From: Mytilinidion resinicola
Taxonomy: Eukaryota > Ascomycota > Dothideomycetes > Mytilinidiales > Mytilinidiaceae
Assembly: GCF_010093595.1 (NCBI RefSeq)
Contig: NW_022985437.1
Span: forward strand, 521,380-585,379
DNA: 64,000 nucleotides
Reading direction: 5' to 3'
Both the position numbers and the translations under genes were made by a program. Position 1 is the stretch's first letter, and each line of letters opens with the position of its first letter. Positions 1-12,519 of the stretch are shown in pieces. Under the pieces are notes generated by a model that searched no databases, was not told where the DNA came from, and was given only the letters and a program-made list of their open reading frames with translations.

Positions 1-1624
1 CAACCCACTAAACAGCGCGAAGTATACGCCTATGGTGAAAGACATTCCGTATCTCCGCCAGTCTCAGCAACGGTGTTCTGCCGAACTCGAACTCAAAAAA
101 GCCCTCGAATATAGTAGCTCTCTCAAACCAGAAGTCAACCCTCCCAGTACGCCTCTCATTAATTCTATTCTGCAAGTGATCAATTGGAAGCTGAACTGTA
201 TATATAGTCATCCGCATTGTCAACCGCTTGATCGACCTTTCTAAGATTGGACGACGGGAACGCTCAGAGCCATTTCTCAATCTCTCAGAAACCACTATCC
301 CACGTGCAATTCCACGGGAATCTATGGAAAATCTTTGCCAGGCGATCAAGGTTGTGCGTTTTGAAGAACCCGGTCCAGATAAAACCCCACACTCCAAAAC
401 CCGTGGTATGCGAGTTTTCCTATTTCGCCGTCTTGTCGGAACCATTGGTAAAAGTGGTCTTGACAAAGCGTTGGCCAAATCGTTTCAAGAGTCAACTACA
501 GTGATCACCCTTATCGATAAAGGGAATGCGCCAAATTTGCAGCTGGACAATGATGCGGACGGGTTGCTTAGTTATGCCAATAAGTGCAATCTCAGGAAAG
601 CCGATGGCGATGTCCATGAATCCACTTGTGAAGGAATAGCAGGAAGAATGTTCTCGAACTGATACTGAGGTATCAACCTTATATCACGTAGAGTTTCTGG
701 ACTTTGAGCCTCGAGTAAAGCAGGCACTCCTTGCGTCCTCGCTGAGTATGCTCTTTGATTAACAAAGAAATACATTCTGCCGTGTCTAGTTTCTAACTTC
801 CGAGCAATGTTGAAGGAGAAGACTGGTTTATCGAAGTCGGGTGAAAGTCAGTGATCATGTAAATATGAGTAGAGTGTAACAATGAGAGGTACCCTATCGG
901 TGAAGCGAATTAGACTTAAGGACGCAGTGACTTGAGCTACCGTTGATGTATCTTACCATTTCTTACGCGAAATCAAGTGAGATTCTAGAATTTGATCCTG
1001 CCACATCACTTTCGCGGCTCCTACAAATCACGTATTTCTCACGTGATGCGATACTATCAGGTATGACGATCTGATGTTTTTCAAGTGCTGGGCCGTGTTA
1101 CTGTGGAACGAAGTTAGGTGGTAGAGGCGATACCAGCATCAGATACTCATCATGTGATTTGCCACTTTGGGTATATACTTCTTCAACACCGCCTCATGCG
1201 CTAGCGAAGAAGACTTAGCTGACATCGGTGAACACGTCGTACAAGCGTGGGGTTCAAAGCCTCAATACTATCAGCACATGGAACCATGCAAGCTGCTGCC
1301 TTCTCCACTGGGGCTTTCCGCCGCCTTGCATGTCTCGAAAGTGAGGCTGCTGCCAACCGGTCAGAGAATTCGGACTAGCGTAGCCGCATCTAGAACTTTA
1401 TCGAACACACCTGCGAGGCCGAAGAGCTTCTGTGTGGCTTTCGCGGTCATGGAGAATCAGGCTGAAGATTATTACAAAGTGCTTTTATATCGATTTGATC
1501 CAAATCCCCCACCTGCTCAGGTCAGCGAGCAAGGCAACCACAGCAACGCCCGCGGGATGGGATTCCAAGTCTCGTATCTGCACAACCCACGCACAGCCAA
1601 AGGCGCACATTGCTGCCTTCTTCT
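1..1624. other. No convincing gene; weak open frames only
   Basis: I found no gene I can support in this left edge. A 156-codon frame on the minus strand (8-478) and a 144-codon frame on the plus strand (228-662) overlap each other. Both are rich in basic residues, and neither shows a recognisable motif or a convincing splice pattern. A plus-strand frame at 1167-1712 begins at TTG rather than ATG, and its right end overlaps the certain 3' exon of the minus-strand NLR-like gene. The stretch may hold the remains of a gene that extends off the left edge. Confidence 0.4.
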
Positions 1625-4600
1625 TCATCTGGACCAGAAGACCACGGTCTTATCGAAGTCGTCGTCTATCAAGTCGCGCACAGGCCGCGTGTCCTTCGGC
1701 CTGATTTCTTGATAGAGCTTCCAGCTGGTTTGGAGCTCGTCCTCCGCCTCATCTTTCCTGCCTAATAGTCGCAAAGTCTTGGCTCTCTTGAAGTGTGCCC
1801 GCGCCTTCTCTGGCTTGTAAGCCTCGCGGTCGCCGTAGGCTCTTAGGGCTTGGTCTAATAGAGTACTAGCAGGAGCATCGATGATTAGCTGAAGTGCTTT
1901 CCCGGGGGAGCAAACATGTACTCACAGTGCTGTGTCAATCTGATCTTTGCGAATACAATGTTCGGCGACTTTGATGCACTGTGATGGTAAGCATGAGAGA
2001 ATGAATCTCAAGGCTGGAAGACCTACGATATCTGCAGTTCGATGATGGTTGTTTCCCAACGTGTTTTTGTAGTGAAGCAGCGCCTTGCGGTGGAAATCTA
2101 GACTTTCTTCCATATGTCCTTGGGTTGCTTTGACATTACCAATAGCGTGGAAGAACCTGCCAGTACTAAAGAACGAGTCAGTATCAACTTTGACGTTTCA
2201 ATTTCCTCCAATAACTTACATGAAAGACTCCTTGTCGTCCATTCCAAAATGTGCCTGCCGATACGATAGTCCCTTGGAATGAATTAGCTTTAGCGCGGCC
2301 ACGTTGAGTTATCATATAGCTTACCTCCGTTAGAATTATGAGAGCCTTCTCGCATCTATTCGTCAACCAGTACGCTTGGCCTAGATTGACGACCGGTAGC
2401 GAAATCCACACTTGCTTGAAATTGTCCACCTTGTGCATCGCGAGAATCGCACGACGGAAGCAATCCTCTCCTTCCTCCCACAGTTCATTGATCATCTTTG
2501 CCGTTCCAAGCTGGTTCCATGAGATTCCGAGGCGCCAGTCGATTCCAGGTGGCCGTCCTTCAAACTCTTTCAGCATCATAGTGTTGAAAATGCCGTGATG
2601 TCTCAAAGCGTCCTTGGGACAGTTTGTTTCCGTAGCAATACAGCCCCGATTATGGTGTAACTCTGCCAGAACTGCATCTACCTCTTGTTCGGAAATTACG
2701 TTTCTCCCTCCGGCTCGTGGCGCTAGAACTTGCGGCATGCTGGCAGAGTTTGAACGAACTCGAGTAAGTGCCGATGAGCTTGTGGCTCCAGAATCCGTGA
2801 CTGCCAATTCACGATGGACTAGGAATATCTGCTCGCAAAGTGGAACTTCGTCGTGTTCGGATCTCGAAAGTGGCTCAGCGAAAGTGACAGTATGAGGTGT
2901 TGCAGAGGGCGGGGACGATAGCAATGATGTCGGCTGCGCATTATTACTGACGGCCAACTCTGCTTGAATGAATGCCAGCTCGCACTGGGTGGGTTCTTCG
3001 ATCTGCGGAGCGGGCTTTGGGATTAGGTTTTTGATCGACTCGCATATGTACTGTGCAGTGTCATAGAATCCCACTGCTTCTGATGACCCACCACGTTCGT
3101 GTTGGTACCTATAACAAGTTATCATTAAGGAATCCAAACATCCACAGGACACGAGACACTTACCAGCCGGCATCCATCAGCAGCTTCGCATATTCGAAAT
3201 CGCCCGCCACATTATCCGGATCGGGCGAAAAGGGCTTTGAGAGCTCCCTAAGCCGAATGATATGAGGGTAAAGGTCTGCGCACTTCGACCAACGGGAAAT
3301 ACTGTGCCGCCACGTGAAAGGCTGATTTACCATCAGTATCGCCATTAGGGACTAGTCTAGGTGGTTTCAAATCATACCTGGTAGGGCCAGACGGACGAGA
3401 TAAGTCGAACAGCGGCATCAAACGTTTCCCTATATTGAGACCGACTCATCCGCAGCCGTGCGACGTCCTGCACGAGACGATGAATGAAGAGAGTCTGTGT
3501 CCGCGCATTTCCGCCGACGATGGAGGATTGAATGAGCTCAGTCCTCGCGACGCTGTACGCTTTGATAGACTTCGGATACTCTTTCAGATTGACAGTGTCC
3601 GCAAATGATGTCAATATGTGCTCCGGTATGCTATCCGGATCCAGCATGGAAATCACGTCCAAGAGAGCTTTCCCTTCCCTAAGGTTTTCAAGCGCCCAGA
3701 CAGATGCGAGGTTGTGGCCGTAGTTTGCCTGTGCGTTTGGGCCATCAACCTGAAACTTGAACATTGCTTCTTTCTTCTCTCGTTCATTGTAAGCTCGGAT
3801 GAAGTCCGAGAAAGTCAAATTCGAGTTTGTGATGAAGCGGGCCATCTGGGTCAGAGCCAGCGGTAGTCCACCAAGTCGTTTGGAGATCGTGATAGCATCC
3901 TCTTCGTCTTCCTTCGAGGCGCCACGCTTCGTTGTCTTCAAGAGGAAGCCGGCTCCGTCTTCCGGGCTGAATGGCTTCAGATCCAAAGATGCTGTCCATG
4001 GGAGAGGATCGCGACTTGTTATGAGGATAGACCCCGAGCCTCCTAGAGGCCAAAAGACGTTCAAGAGCTCTGGTCTGTCTGCTCCGTCGTATACTAGTAA
4101 CCACGACGCCAGGGGGCCTTCTTCATTGCTATCTCGTCTGGAGTCTCTCCTATTCTTTGTAGACTGCCCCTTCAGAGGATGAGCCAGCCACATTTTGACA
4201 CGTTCTCTGGTTAACACGTGATCCGTTGCTTCCGGCGAGTCCTGTCCAACAAGGCCGAGAGCAAGCGCAATGCTGCTAAAGTCTTCGGAAAGCTTGGACT
4301 GCTCGTCCGCGTGAACCCAGAAAACTGCATCAAATAGGCTTTTGTTGTTACAAACAAACTCAGTCGCGAGCTGAGACTTGCCCATGCCACCCGCTCCAGT
4401 AATCGCAAATGTTCTGAGCAGCGAATATTCTTCGGGCCCTTCCTCTGGTCTCGCAGGACACAGAGCATTCTCGATGTCTGTCAACTCTTTTTTGCGGCCA
4501 AAGAAAGACCGGTTGCGCCCGAAGGGCATCAGGTGGCATGGGAATCGGACTTCGGATCGATCCGTGCTGGCGTCAGACATGTAGAATGCTTGAACAAAGG

Positions 4601-6529
4601 CTTGCAGACGCTTGTCGTTATCGTGTCCTTCGTACTCAATTTTAGAGATGAACCCCCATTCAAGGCTCTTCTCGCCCTCTGGTTCTGCCAAATCGGCCTC
4701 GACGTCGGGTGTCAAATTAGGGCCTTCGTCCTCAAAATCAAGGGGTGATTGATCGTCATCATGGTCGATAGTACTACCTCTGCCGTTACGAGATGCGGTG
4801 CGTACACTAGAAGCGTCGTCCTCGACGTCTTCGGACCATGGAAGAGACCGAACGGCGACTTCTTGGAGATGAGCGGCCAAATGGTTTGCCACGAAGGTAG
4901 ATATTGCCTTGCTCTTTCGCTGCCGGATAGTATAGTCTGACTCTTGTGGCGACTCAAGGCCTTCAACAAGGTCATTCGGGGGCTCCAAACCGCAGAGGGG
5001 GCATGACAAAAAGATGTTTTGCGATGGTCTTGCATTCATGTGCCTGAGTTGTGAAATTTGGACGTCTGTGAAAGCACCTGGGTGGCCTAAGTTCATATGT
5101 TCGACGAAATCAGTTTCAGCCTCGAATACTTCGGGGGATTTTCCATGCATAGTGCAGTGCCACTGTCGTGCGTGCTCCCATTCCATGTGGGAAATCCAAG
5201 ACCCACGGTCTGAGAATAGGTGATCCGCCCGAGAACAATTATCGAATACGCAGACGTAACATTCTAAGTCCTGGAGAACGTGAATCCTCCATCGAGTCGG
5301 TGTTGATTCCTTCGCAGGCAGAATCATGCAACAATATGGACATTCAAATTCTTTGCTGGAAGGTAACAGTTTTGGTGGAGGTGGAACTTGAACTGCATCT
5401 GCGTGGGAACCGGCAAACACTGTAGATGGCGCTTTTGTCGATGGTGCGAGAACGGAGTCCGCTCTGAATGCGCGAGGAAATGCCGATGCCGTGGTACAAG
5501 AAAGGGCACCACGCTCCGGTTTCGCAGTCAGCTTCGAGATTGTTGAGGACGCAATCTGGGGCGCCGGGACCAGAGTGTTTCGTGATATCTGACTTGCACC
5601 CCATGAAGGTATTGTTTTCGAGACGGTAGGACTTAAGCCTTTGCTATCAAGTTTGCTCTGATGTCTTCGGCGAAAGATGAAACGCCGTCTGCGCAGAAGC
5701 ATGGCCCTGCTTATTCTCTCAAGTAACGCAGCGTCCGCGTCTGGGAAGCGATGCTTGACGAAACTACGAGCGAATAGCTCGAAATTTGGACCGGATTCAT
5801 TTCCTGCTTCATCCTTGATCACTCTGATGTCTGCCTTGAGGTTCTGTGTGGCTTGCGACGGTTTGCGGATAGCCTATGCGCGCCGGAATTAGAACTGATT
5901 AAGATAAGGTCGGACGGAGCGCATACCGTGGTGAATCTGAACAGCCTATCTACTACTTGCTCTACGGAACGGATCCGCTCTTCAAAAGGAGGGAGCGTCT
6001 CAGACTTGGCGTCGCTTTCCGAGCCCAAATCCGACGCGGAGGCAGAATAGTAGGATTGCGGTGCAGCAGACGATGCGGAATGACTTGAGACCGAAGTGGT
6101 ATCGTCGACATAGGCTGAAGCACCCTCGGATTCTTCTTCGTCGTCTTCATTGATACCGAATGTGCTTTGGTGAATATACGTTGCTACTCATCTGGTTATT
6201 TGGATGCAAGACAATGGTTTCATAAATTACAGGACCAGTAACATCAAAGCACACGTACCCCTTTGAAGATGATCTTGCAGTCCATCGAGGAGTCCACCAA
6301 CAAGAGATTTTGGCTGATGTTCTTCGCGCAGTCGATAATCTAACGACGCATGGCCTGCTGCGAATACTCCAATGTTTCCAGCCCAGATATTGAAGCGGCC
6401 GTGCTGGTCGTCTAAGGCTGATATCAGCACAGCTTTCTCATGTGGTGCGTCTTGAGACAACAGTGTTTTCAAGCGATTGAATAGGACTACACAAGCTGAA
6501 GCCTGTGTCTCTAACGTTCTCTTATCCAT
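1625..6529 (-). CDS. NLR-like STAND protein: C2H2-type region, NB-ARC, TPR repeats
   Basis: Eight exons: 6529-6259, 6183-5927, 5873-3378, 3321-3164, 3108-2325, 2272-2220, 2156-1926, 1865-1625. All introns are GT-AG and the total is 1497 codons, so 1,496 aa. The N-terminal ~100 residues resemble the helical region found at the front of many fungal C2H2/STAND proteins (contains RFNIWAGNIG and GHASLDYRLR). A cysteine/histidine-rich region with several C2H2-like fingers starts near residue 350 (FECPYCC, later HMEWEHA and SCPLCGL). The NTPase follows near residue 670: P-loop GAGGMGKS, Walker B-like WLLVYDGAD, a TSRDP motif and GLPLAL, which together are typical of NB-ARC. The C-terminal third carries TPR-like helices (GISWNQLGTAKMINELWEEG, NLGQAYWL). 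The expected role is nucleotide-switched signalling in fungal self/non-self or immune-like responses. That role comes from the family and is not shown by the sequence. It is divergent from the DUF7580 gene. An in-frame TTG lies 12 codons upstream; I chose the first ATG. Confidence 0.88.
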
Positions 6530-6912
6530 CGAGAGGCCGCAACATGGAGAAACTGATGGGTACAAGAAATTGAACGGACGCAGAGTCGATACTGCAGCCA
6601 GGGCTCACGAAAAGAGGCGAAGGGGCGGGCACGTTTTCAACTGACCGGTCCTGAAAAGACAGGGTAGAGCGATTGGTTGATTCCGCGGGGCGATATCAAC
6701 ACAAGGCAGACACGCGAAAGAACATGGTGGCCAGGCTGGATGATTATTTCGTGGTTCGCATTGTCGCAAGCCGTGAGGCAAACCGGTGGGCTGAGTTAAG
6801 CCTCGACCAACCCCCACATTGCCTGAAGATAGCATATGTAAAGGGCCCGGGAGAAGGAATCAAATATTTCTCTCGGCCTCGATCTCCCATATTCCCCACC
6901 TCAAATCTCATC
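6530..6912. promoter_or_regulatory. Shared divergent promoter, NLR-like gene / DUF7580 gene
   Basis: This is 383 bp between the start codons of two divergently transcribed genes, so both promoters must lie here. I see no clear TATA box. The spacing and orientation are direct observations; co-regulation is an inference. Confidence 0.5.
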
Positions 6913-8775
6913 ATGTCTGGAGCAGAAGTTGGTCTGCTGCTGGCAGTGATACCGATCTTGGTCAACGCTGCCGAGCATTCAAAGAGAATACACCGGCCAG
7001 TGCGCGCAGCACTCCACCCTTCTAACGCGGCTGAGAAGCTTGCGGATTTTTACCAGGATCTTCATATTGAAATCAATTTCCTCGACATAACCATCAATAA
7101 CCTCATTCGTGACCTACCAACGCTTTCGGAAGATCAGGCTCGACAACTTGGTGACTTCTCGAATCCTAGCAGCTGGGAAGGTCTCGAGGTCACAACCGCC
7201 CTGGAGGATAGATTGGGCGCGTCTTACAAGTCGTTCTCGGCTACAGTACAAGCAACGCTTCGGATCTTAGAGGATATTCTAAGTGGTCAGACTCTCGAGA
7301 CTCTCAAGAAACATGGAGCTGTCGCGGTAAGTGAAAGCTGGGTATCCCGTTTCGCATATGCTAACAGTCTTCCTTGATAGAACCCAAGCGATGAGTATAG
7401 CAAGCTCTCTATTTTGAGACGAAATATCACGCACGGAGACAGCAAAAGTTCTCTTTTACGGAGAGTTCAGTTCAGTACTAGAGAGGACAAGCGAAAGCGC
7501 TTGCTGAAGAGACTCACTAAAAACAACAAAAACCTAGAGCGGCTCCTCAGTCAGACACAGGAGCCACCCAGCACTAAGCCTTCGCGTAAGGCAGCTCCGA
7601 AAAGGCAATTCTGGAAGTTTCTGCACAGCCTCTACGACGCAATGGTTCGACAACTGTCGTGTGGCTGTCCACCATATCACGAAGGAAGAGTTGATATGGT
7701 GAAGAGCATGCAAAGCTCGCTCTGCGAATCTTCTGCCACAGTGGATCTTGATGTGCTCTTATCGCGAAGGCCACTGAATGATTACGAGACTACTAGGTGG
7801 CATGGTAGCACGATTAGCATTAACATCGAGAAGTGAGTCCGATCTTTGCTCTCTTCTTAGCCTAAGTGTGAGCTGACAGGTTGATGTAGGTTGTCTACAC
7901 CAAAAGTATGCGTCAGTTTCGCCGAGGACGAAGACGGTGGAAGCCGCACAAGGGCAGACAGTGTCATTGAACCACGGTCTCCAGATTTGCCAGAGGAAGC
8001 AATTGACAGTATTTGTCATCTGATGGAAGTTGCGTACGAGAACAAGTGCAAGCTGCGGATGCTTTATGACAATGGCCAACTATTCCACGCGAAATCCACA
8101 ACCCAGCATCGCGGTCTCGGCACTGGAACATCCCTTGGAAAGCTACTCCGGGAGAAGAGGAAGTTGACGTTGAAGCAAAAGAGAGTGTTGGCAGTCGTCT
8201 TAGCCCACTCAATGCTTCAATATCATGGCAGCCCTTGGATGAGCGATGAGTGGTCTAAGGATCACGTCGAGTTCTTTTGTGATCAAGCTGGAAGTGATGT
8301 GCTCAATATTCAGCGGCCATACATATCGACAGACTTCCTCGATTCGTCTGTTCAGGCCGTAGCGTCAGGCCATGCGCTGCACCAATACCCAGCTATCTTA
8401 GCGTTGGGCATCATGCTACTAGAGATCCATCTTGGGGACACAATTGAGTCAAGAAGGAAGCCCGACGAAGACTGTGGTCAGGATGGTCGCGTGAACGTCA
8501 ACACGAACTTGTTCACGGCGCACCGCATTCTTGAAGACTCTTGTGACGACATGTACGGCAATTACAGCAGTGCTATCCGAGCTTGCCTCGATCAGAGCAG
8601 ATTCCTGGACATGGAGGAGGACGAGTTTCGACAAGCGCTCTACAGCAGCATCGTGGTTCCGCTGGAAGAAGAGTTGAAGACGGCTTTCAAGATGGATGTC
8701 AGCCACGTGTGGGAATGCGGGAATCTCGGTTCTGTGCAGGCGATTGCAGGGCAGATGGCGGCGTGTGTACTCTGA
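6913..8775 (+). CDS. DUF7580-family protein (fungal, kinase-like C-terminal region)
   Basis: Three exons (6913-7326, 7381-7832, 7890-8775) joined by GT-AG introns of 54 and 57 nt give 583 aa. The opening MSGAEVGLLLAVIPILVNAA and a nearby helical segment (LADFYQDLHIEINFLD) match the start of the fungal family annotated DUF7580. In the C-terminal half, RVLAVVLAHSMLQYHGSPWM followed by an acidic W-x-x-x-H stretch, and later ILALGIMLLEIHLGD, are the conserved blocks of that family. They resemble a degenerate protein-kinase fold without the usual catalytic HRD/DFG residues. The middle is basic and probably disordered. Function is unknown. In other fungi such proteins often occur near HET, prion-like or NLR genes, and here the gene is head-to-head with an NLR-like gene. 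Confidence 0.8.
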
Positions 8776-9561
8776 CGCCCAGAGTGTTCTCGGATCGTTG
8801 ATCATGTGCAACTTTGGGAGTGTGCGTTGGCGGTCTCTTGTACGAACAACTGGTCCGAGGGCGGCGTTGTATATCCTGGGTATTGCTTTTTGGTCGCGGA
8901 AATAGGGCATGCATGCATCAATCTGCCGCACCTCGTAATGGATCTGCTCGAGCCACGCGCGCAACGTGCTGCCAAGTCTTGAAGTGTGCCGCTCACCGAG
9001 CGTGGTGCAACACCCTCCTACGCTGCCGTGCTTCCCATCGTCGACATTGAAGCTTCGTTGAAGAGATGGGCGACCGTCATGCGGCCTCGACGCATGAGGC
9101 AGATAGGCGCCCGACACCTTACGGCATCTGGCAAGGCACGCAATCGCAAGGCTGACCCCTCTCACCGCCGCGACGATGACTTGTCGTCGCACGAGCGAAA
9201 TCGGGCTCGAATAATATCCGGATCACCTCCCAGCTCCCTCGCCGCCGCCAATTGACCTGCCTCCGACCTCCTCTTCAATTCGGACCTCAAGCCATTGCGA
9301 TAAGGCCACATTGCCATCAAACATCTGCATCTGCATTGCTGAACACTGCGAAGTTCCCAGAAGGATCCATCGAAGACGTAGGAACCTTCCAATCTGGCAA
9401 TTGCGTCCGATTGAGACTGAATGGTGTCATAGTACTCGGCTTCTACCCATTGACAGTGACAACACCCCCATTGAACACCCTTTTAAACAGGTAAGTGGTG
9501 TGATGTTCACGCAGATGGAAGATTCCAGCCGCTGACTGCCAATCTGAAGGCGTTCATTACC

Positions 9562-9792
9562 ATGACTACCTCTACCGAGCAATCCACCGAAAAGCCGGCT
9601 GCCATGAAGGCTCAGCCTTGGAAGGCCATCTGGCCTGCTCCCCGCGAGTCCCAGCCTCAAGCCCAGATCTTTGGCTTCAAAAAGGGAGAAGTCATGGTCT
9701 TCGACGGCAACGCAGGCAACTTCTTTGTGAGGGACGGCTGGGCTCTGGAACAAGAGAGCGTGAAGGCTTCCAACCCCACTCACGATGCTTGA
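9562..9792 (+). CDS. Small hypothetical protein, 76 aa
   Basis: The ATG lies in a good fungal context (ACC before ATG) and opens a 76-codon frame. The composition looks like real coding sequence, with proline and charged residues and ordered blocks such as QPWKAIWPAPRE and GNFFVRDGWALEQE. No signal peptide, membrane segment or known domain is visible. Upstream, a GTAAGT after AACAG at 9491 could be the donor of an intron in the 5' leader, and a short upstream ORF starts at 9503. It could be a conserved small fungal protein or a chance ORF. Confidence 0.45.
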   Translation: MTTSTEQSTEKPAAMKAQPWKAIWPAPRESQPQAQIFGFKKGEVMVFDGNAGNFFVRDGWALEQESVKASNPTHDA

Positions 9793-10134
9793 GGGCAGGG
9801 TGGGCGACTGGCGACTCCTGGAGTTGCGCTGGAGCTTCGATAAAGAGCATGAATGATATGAGCTTGGGCGTGATGCCCAATTGAACTGGAGTTTGGCATT
9901 TCCTATAGGAGTTGGAGTGAGGTGTTGGTGGCAGTCTGATTAAGCTCGGTCTAGCGTACTAGACTGATGGCAGCTAGCAAACAGCCAATTTCCCTTGACC
10001 CACTTTCGCCACCTATATTTGACTGACACTATGTTGTAAAATGATTGGTTGGAATTCTAGTCATATATAGGTGTACTTGTACCGACCAGCACCGGAAGAG
10101 CCTGCATTCATTCCTTCATCGAAACTTGCACTGC

Positions 10135-11096
10135 CTATTCACCATCAAATCCCCCATAGTAAACCAATGCACGAACCTCAATACTTTCCCGGGGAGCAGC
10201 ATCTTTGTTTGCTAGGGGATTTGGAAATGCTGTATGCGGCACCGACTTCACATCTGCGGTCGTATCTGATTGCAAGAACACCCACGCCTCGGATGGCTGC
10301 TGGCCGGAAAGGTAGACCCATTCATGACGCGGAGAATAGTACAGTTGGCGGTTCTCGACCACATAATCCGGATAGACTAGGTCACAGGGCTCCAGGTCCG
10401 TTTCAGGCTTGATCGAACGTGGATCACACATAGCCAGAGGCCAATCTTTCACTGGGCCCTTGAGTGGTTTCCATACATTCACACACTGCACTCGGTCTTT
10501 CAAGATTGTGTCGGCGTTGTCCTGGTTGAGCTTTTGGACCATGTCTCGTGCCCATTCAGGCGTAGTATCTTACAGAGTTAGTAGTGGACTGAGCATTTCT
10601 TCGTAGGACATGCTTACCGACATGAGCCATCGACGTCGGCTGATTGTACCTATACGGCTTGCCGGTTGAAATGGGGAACTCGGCATGCCTCTTCCTCACC
10701 TGATTCAATTAGTCTTGATGGCCTCAGACGAATGGTGCTTCATACAGTATGCTCGAAAATCTGCACATGCACTGCTCCTAAGAAAGCGCGAAGGCTGTCC
10801 GCAACCTCTCGCAGATAGATATTGATAAGCTTCTCTTCATCGTCGTAGTCATCGTAGCTCATGCTACTGTCAAGGCTCATAATTGTGAATCCATTCTCCT
10901 CGAAAGAGAGATCATTCAACCGAGGACGGATATCGCGAATCGTAACATCATGCTTCTCGAGGACGATATTCGATCGTGGAAAGTCATCTGGCGGTGTGAA
11001 GCGCAGTGAATATGGCTTCTCATCGGTATATAGGTCATTTCTCTTCAAGAAGTAGATGGAAGTCTCGGGGTCAGCTTCTGGAACTGCTCCAGGCAT
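10135..11096 (-). CDS. CmcJ/NvfI/AsaB-like oxygenase family protein
   Basis: Three exons (11096-10746, 10699-10618, 10568-10135) sum to 289 codons, so 288 aa. The blocks VNVWKPLKGPVKDWPLAMCD, DLVYPDYV and HEWVYLSGQQPSEAWVF, and a late SIEVRALVYY, are characteristic of the fungal family variously annotated as GA4 desaturase, AsaB hydroxylase, 7-alpha-cephem-methoxylase P8-like or CmcJ/NvfI. These are Fe(II)/2-oxoglutarate-type enzymes, usually in secondary metabolism. No synthase, transporter or regulator of a biosynthetic cluster lies next to it. Its nearest neighbour is another 2-oxoglutarate oxygenase, the thymine-7-hydroxylase-like gene, transcribed in the same direction. The substrate cannot be told from sequence. 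Confidence 0.82.
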
Positions 11097-11364
11097 TTCA
11101 GCGTTGTTCGAATGTTCCGATTTTCATAATGAAGGAGAGATGGAGGAGTAAGGCTCGGGCGCTGCAGATGGCCGTGTCGGGTCACAGCCTTGCAGTGCAA
11201 TCAGCGCAATCTTCGCGCTAGCTGCAAGTGGTGTAACCTTTTGGCATTAACGCCACAACAAATAATACGGGTCGTCAATGCGAAGGTCTTGCACGGTTTC
11301 GTTTTCCAATCAATACATCATTTTACAAGCTACTTGTATCTCGCTCTTTGAGAGGGTTCGGCGC

Positions 11365-12519
11365 TCAATAGGTAGCCTCCAATCTCCTGACCAAATATTC
11401 TCCGCTGTTCACTCCCTCGTACTTCTTGCTTACGGACTCATACGTTCCCGGGATCGCGTCAATGAATTTGTCGAAGTTGGGATTGCAGAAGTACGCCACC
11501 GAGTAACGTGGTGGGTAAGTATCTCCAATTTCTTGGCCCTTCTTCAGGGGAGGCTCTACTACTCGATGCTTGGTGCTCTTGATACTGTCATTCGACCATC
11601 TTGCGAGCAAGTCTCCAGCGTTGACGACAATCGTGCCTGGGATAGGGGTTGCATCCACAAAAGTCTTGTCGGGCGAGAGGACCTGGAGACCTCCTCGATC
11701 GTCCTGGAAGAGTAGCGTCAAGGAACCTATCAAGTCAGCGACACTCCTTTCAAGCCTTCCATTCCCAGAATACTCACCATAATCTGTGTGTTCGCCTGCT
11801 CTAACCTGTTGTAGGCCGTCATCTCTCTTGAAGACATCCCTCTTCACTGCTGGATAATGCAGCAACCGCAAGGTGTTGTCTCCCTGATCCGTAAAGCTGT
11901 CAAACCATGCCGCATCGATGCCCAATCCGAGAGCTATTGCCCTCATAACCTCGACGTGCAAGCCCTTGCATAGCCCATGGAACTGCAGCATCACTTTCTT
12001 AAATGCCTTTCCCTCCTCGTCAAACTTATCCGGCCACATGTTGGGGCACCCCTCTTCGCCTTCCCTACCAATCTCCAGACTCTCTTTTAGGTCTGGAACG
12101 GCCGCGCGTAGGGCCTCGACATCTCCTTTGTCCGCCAGTTGTGTGACTTTCTCGCGGCCATGGGCAGTGTAACCGCGATTGGCTTTCGCGCTATACCACT
12201 CAAGCTCGTCCTTTTGCGCCTGGGGGCGCTTAAAGAATTCGGCCGAGGAAGAGAAGACGTTAGAGACTTCTGTGAGGGGTATGCCGTGGTTTTTGAGGTA
12301 AATGAAACCAGCCTGCTGGAAGCCCTTCAAAAGAGCGTCCGCAGTTGCCTTCTTTTCCGCGGGAGTGCCATTGAGGAATAGGGAGAAGTCAATGAGCTAT
12401 GTGGGGCCAATGATCAGCACCTGCAAAGAAGTAACACACAGAATGTAGGTATTTCGGTCACTTACAGGAATGAAAAGGTTGTCTTTCTCGACCGCGCTGT
12501 CTACCGTTGCTGGAGCCAT
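11365..12519 (-). CDS. Thymine-7-hydroxylase-like 2OG-Fe(II) dioxygenase
   Basis: Exons 12519-12466, 12396-11778 and 11726-11365 give 344 aa. The sequence closely resembles the Neurospora thymine-7-hydroxylase as I remember it: the start LIDFSLFLNG, then GFIYLKN, NRGYTAHGREKVTQL, ESLEIGRE, VMRAIALGLGIDA, LRLLHYPAVK and a C-terminal NSGEYLVRRLEATY. The iron triad is H221-x-D223 in EHTDYG and H278 in KSTKHRV. The 2-oxoglutarate-binding pair is R298/S300 (RYS). The enzyme would oxidise thymine in three steps to 5-hydroxymethyluracil, 5-formyluracil and uracil-5-carboxylate. It is head-to-head with a gene matching the next enzyme of the route, which strongly supports this call over a general isopenicillin-N-synthase-like label. 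Confidence 0.88.

Noticed and set aside
8449..9192. 247-codon minus-strand frame
   Set aside because: It is antisense to the last exon of the DUF7580 gene, which has domain and splice support, and it is Arg/Cys-rich without domains.
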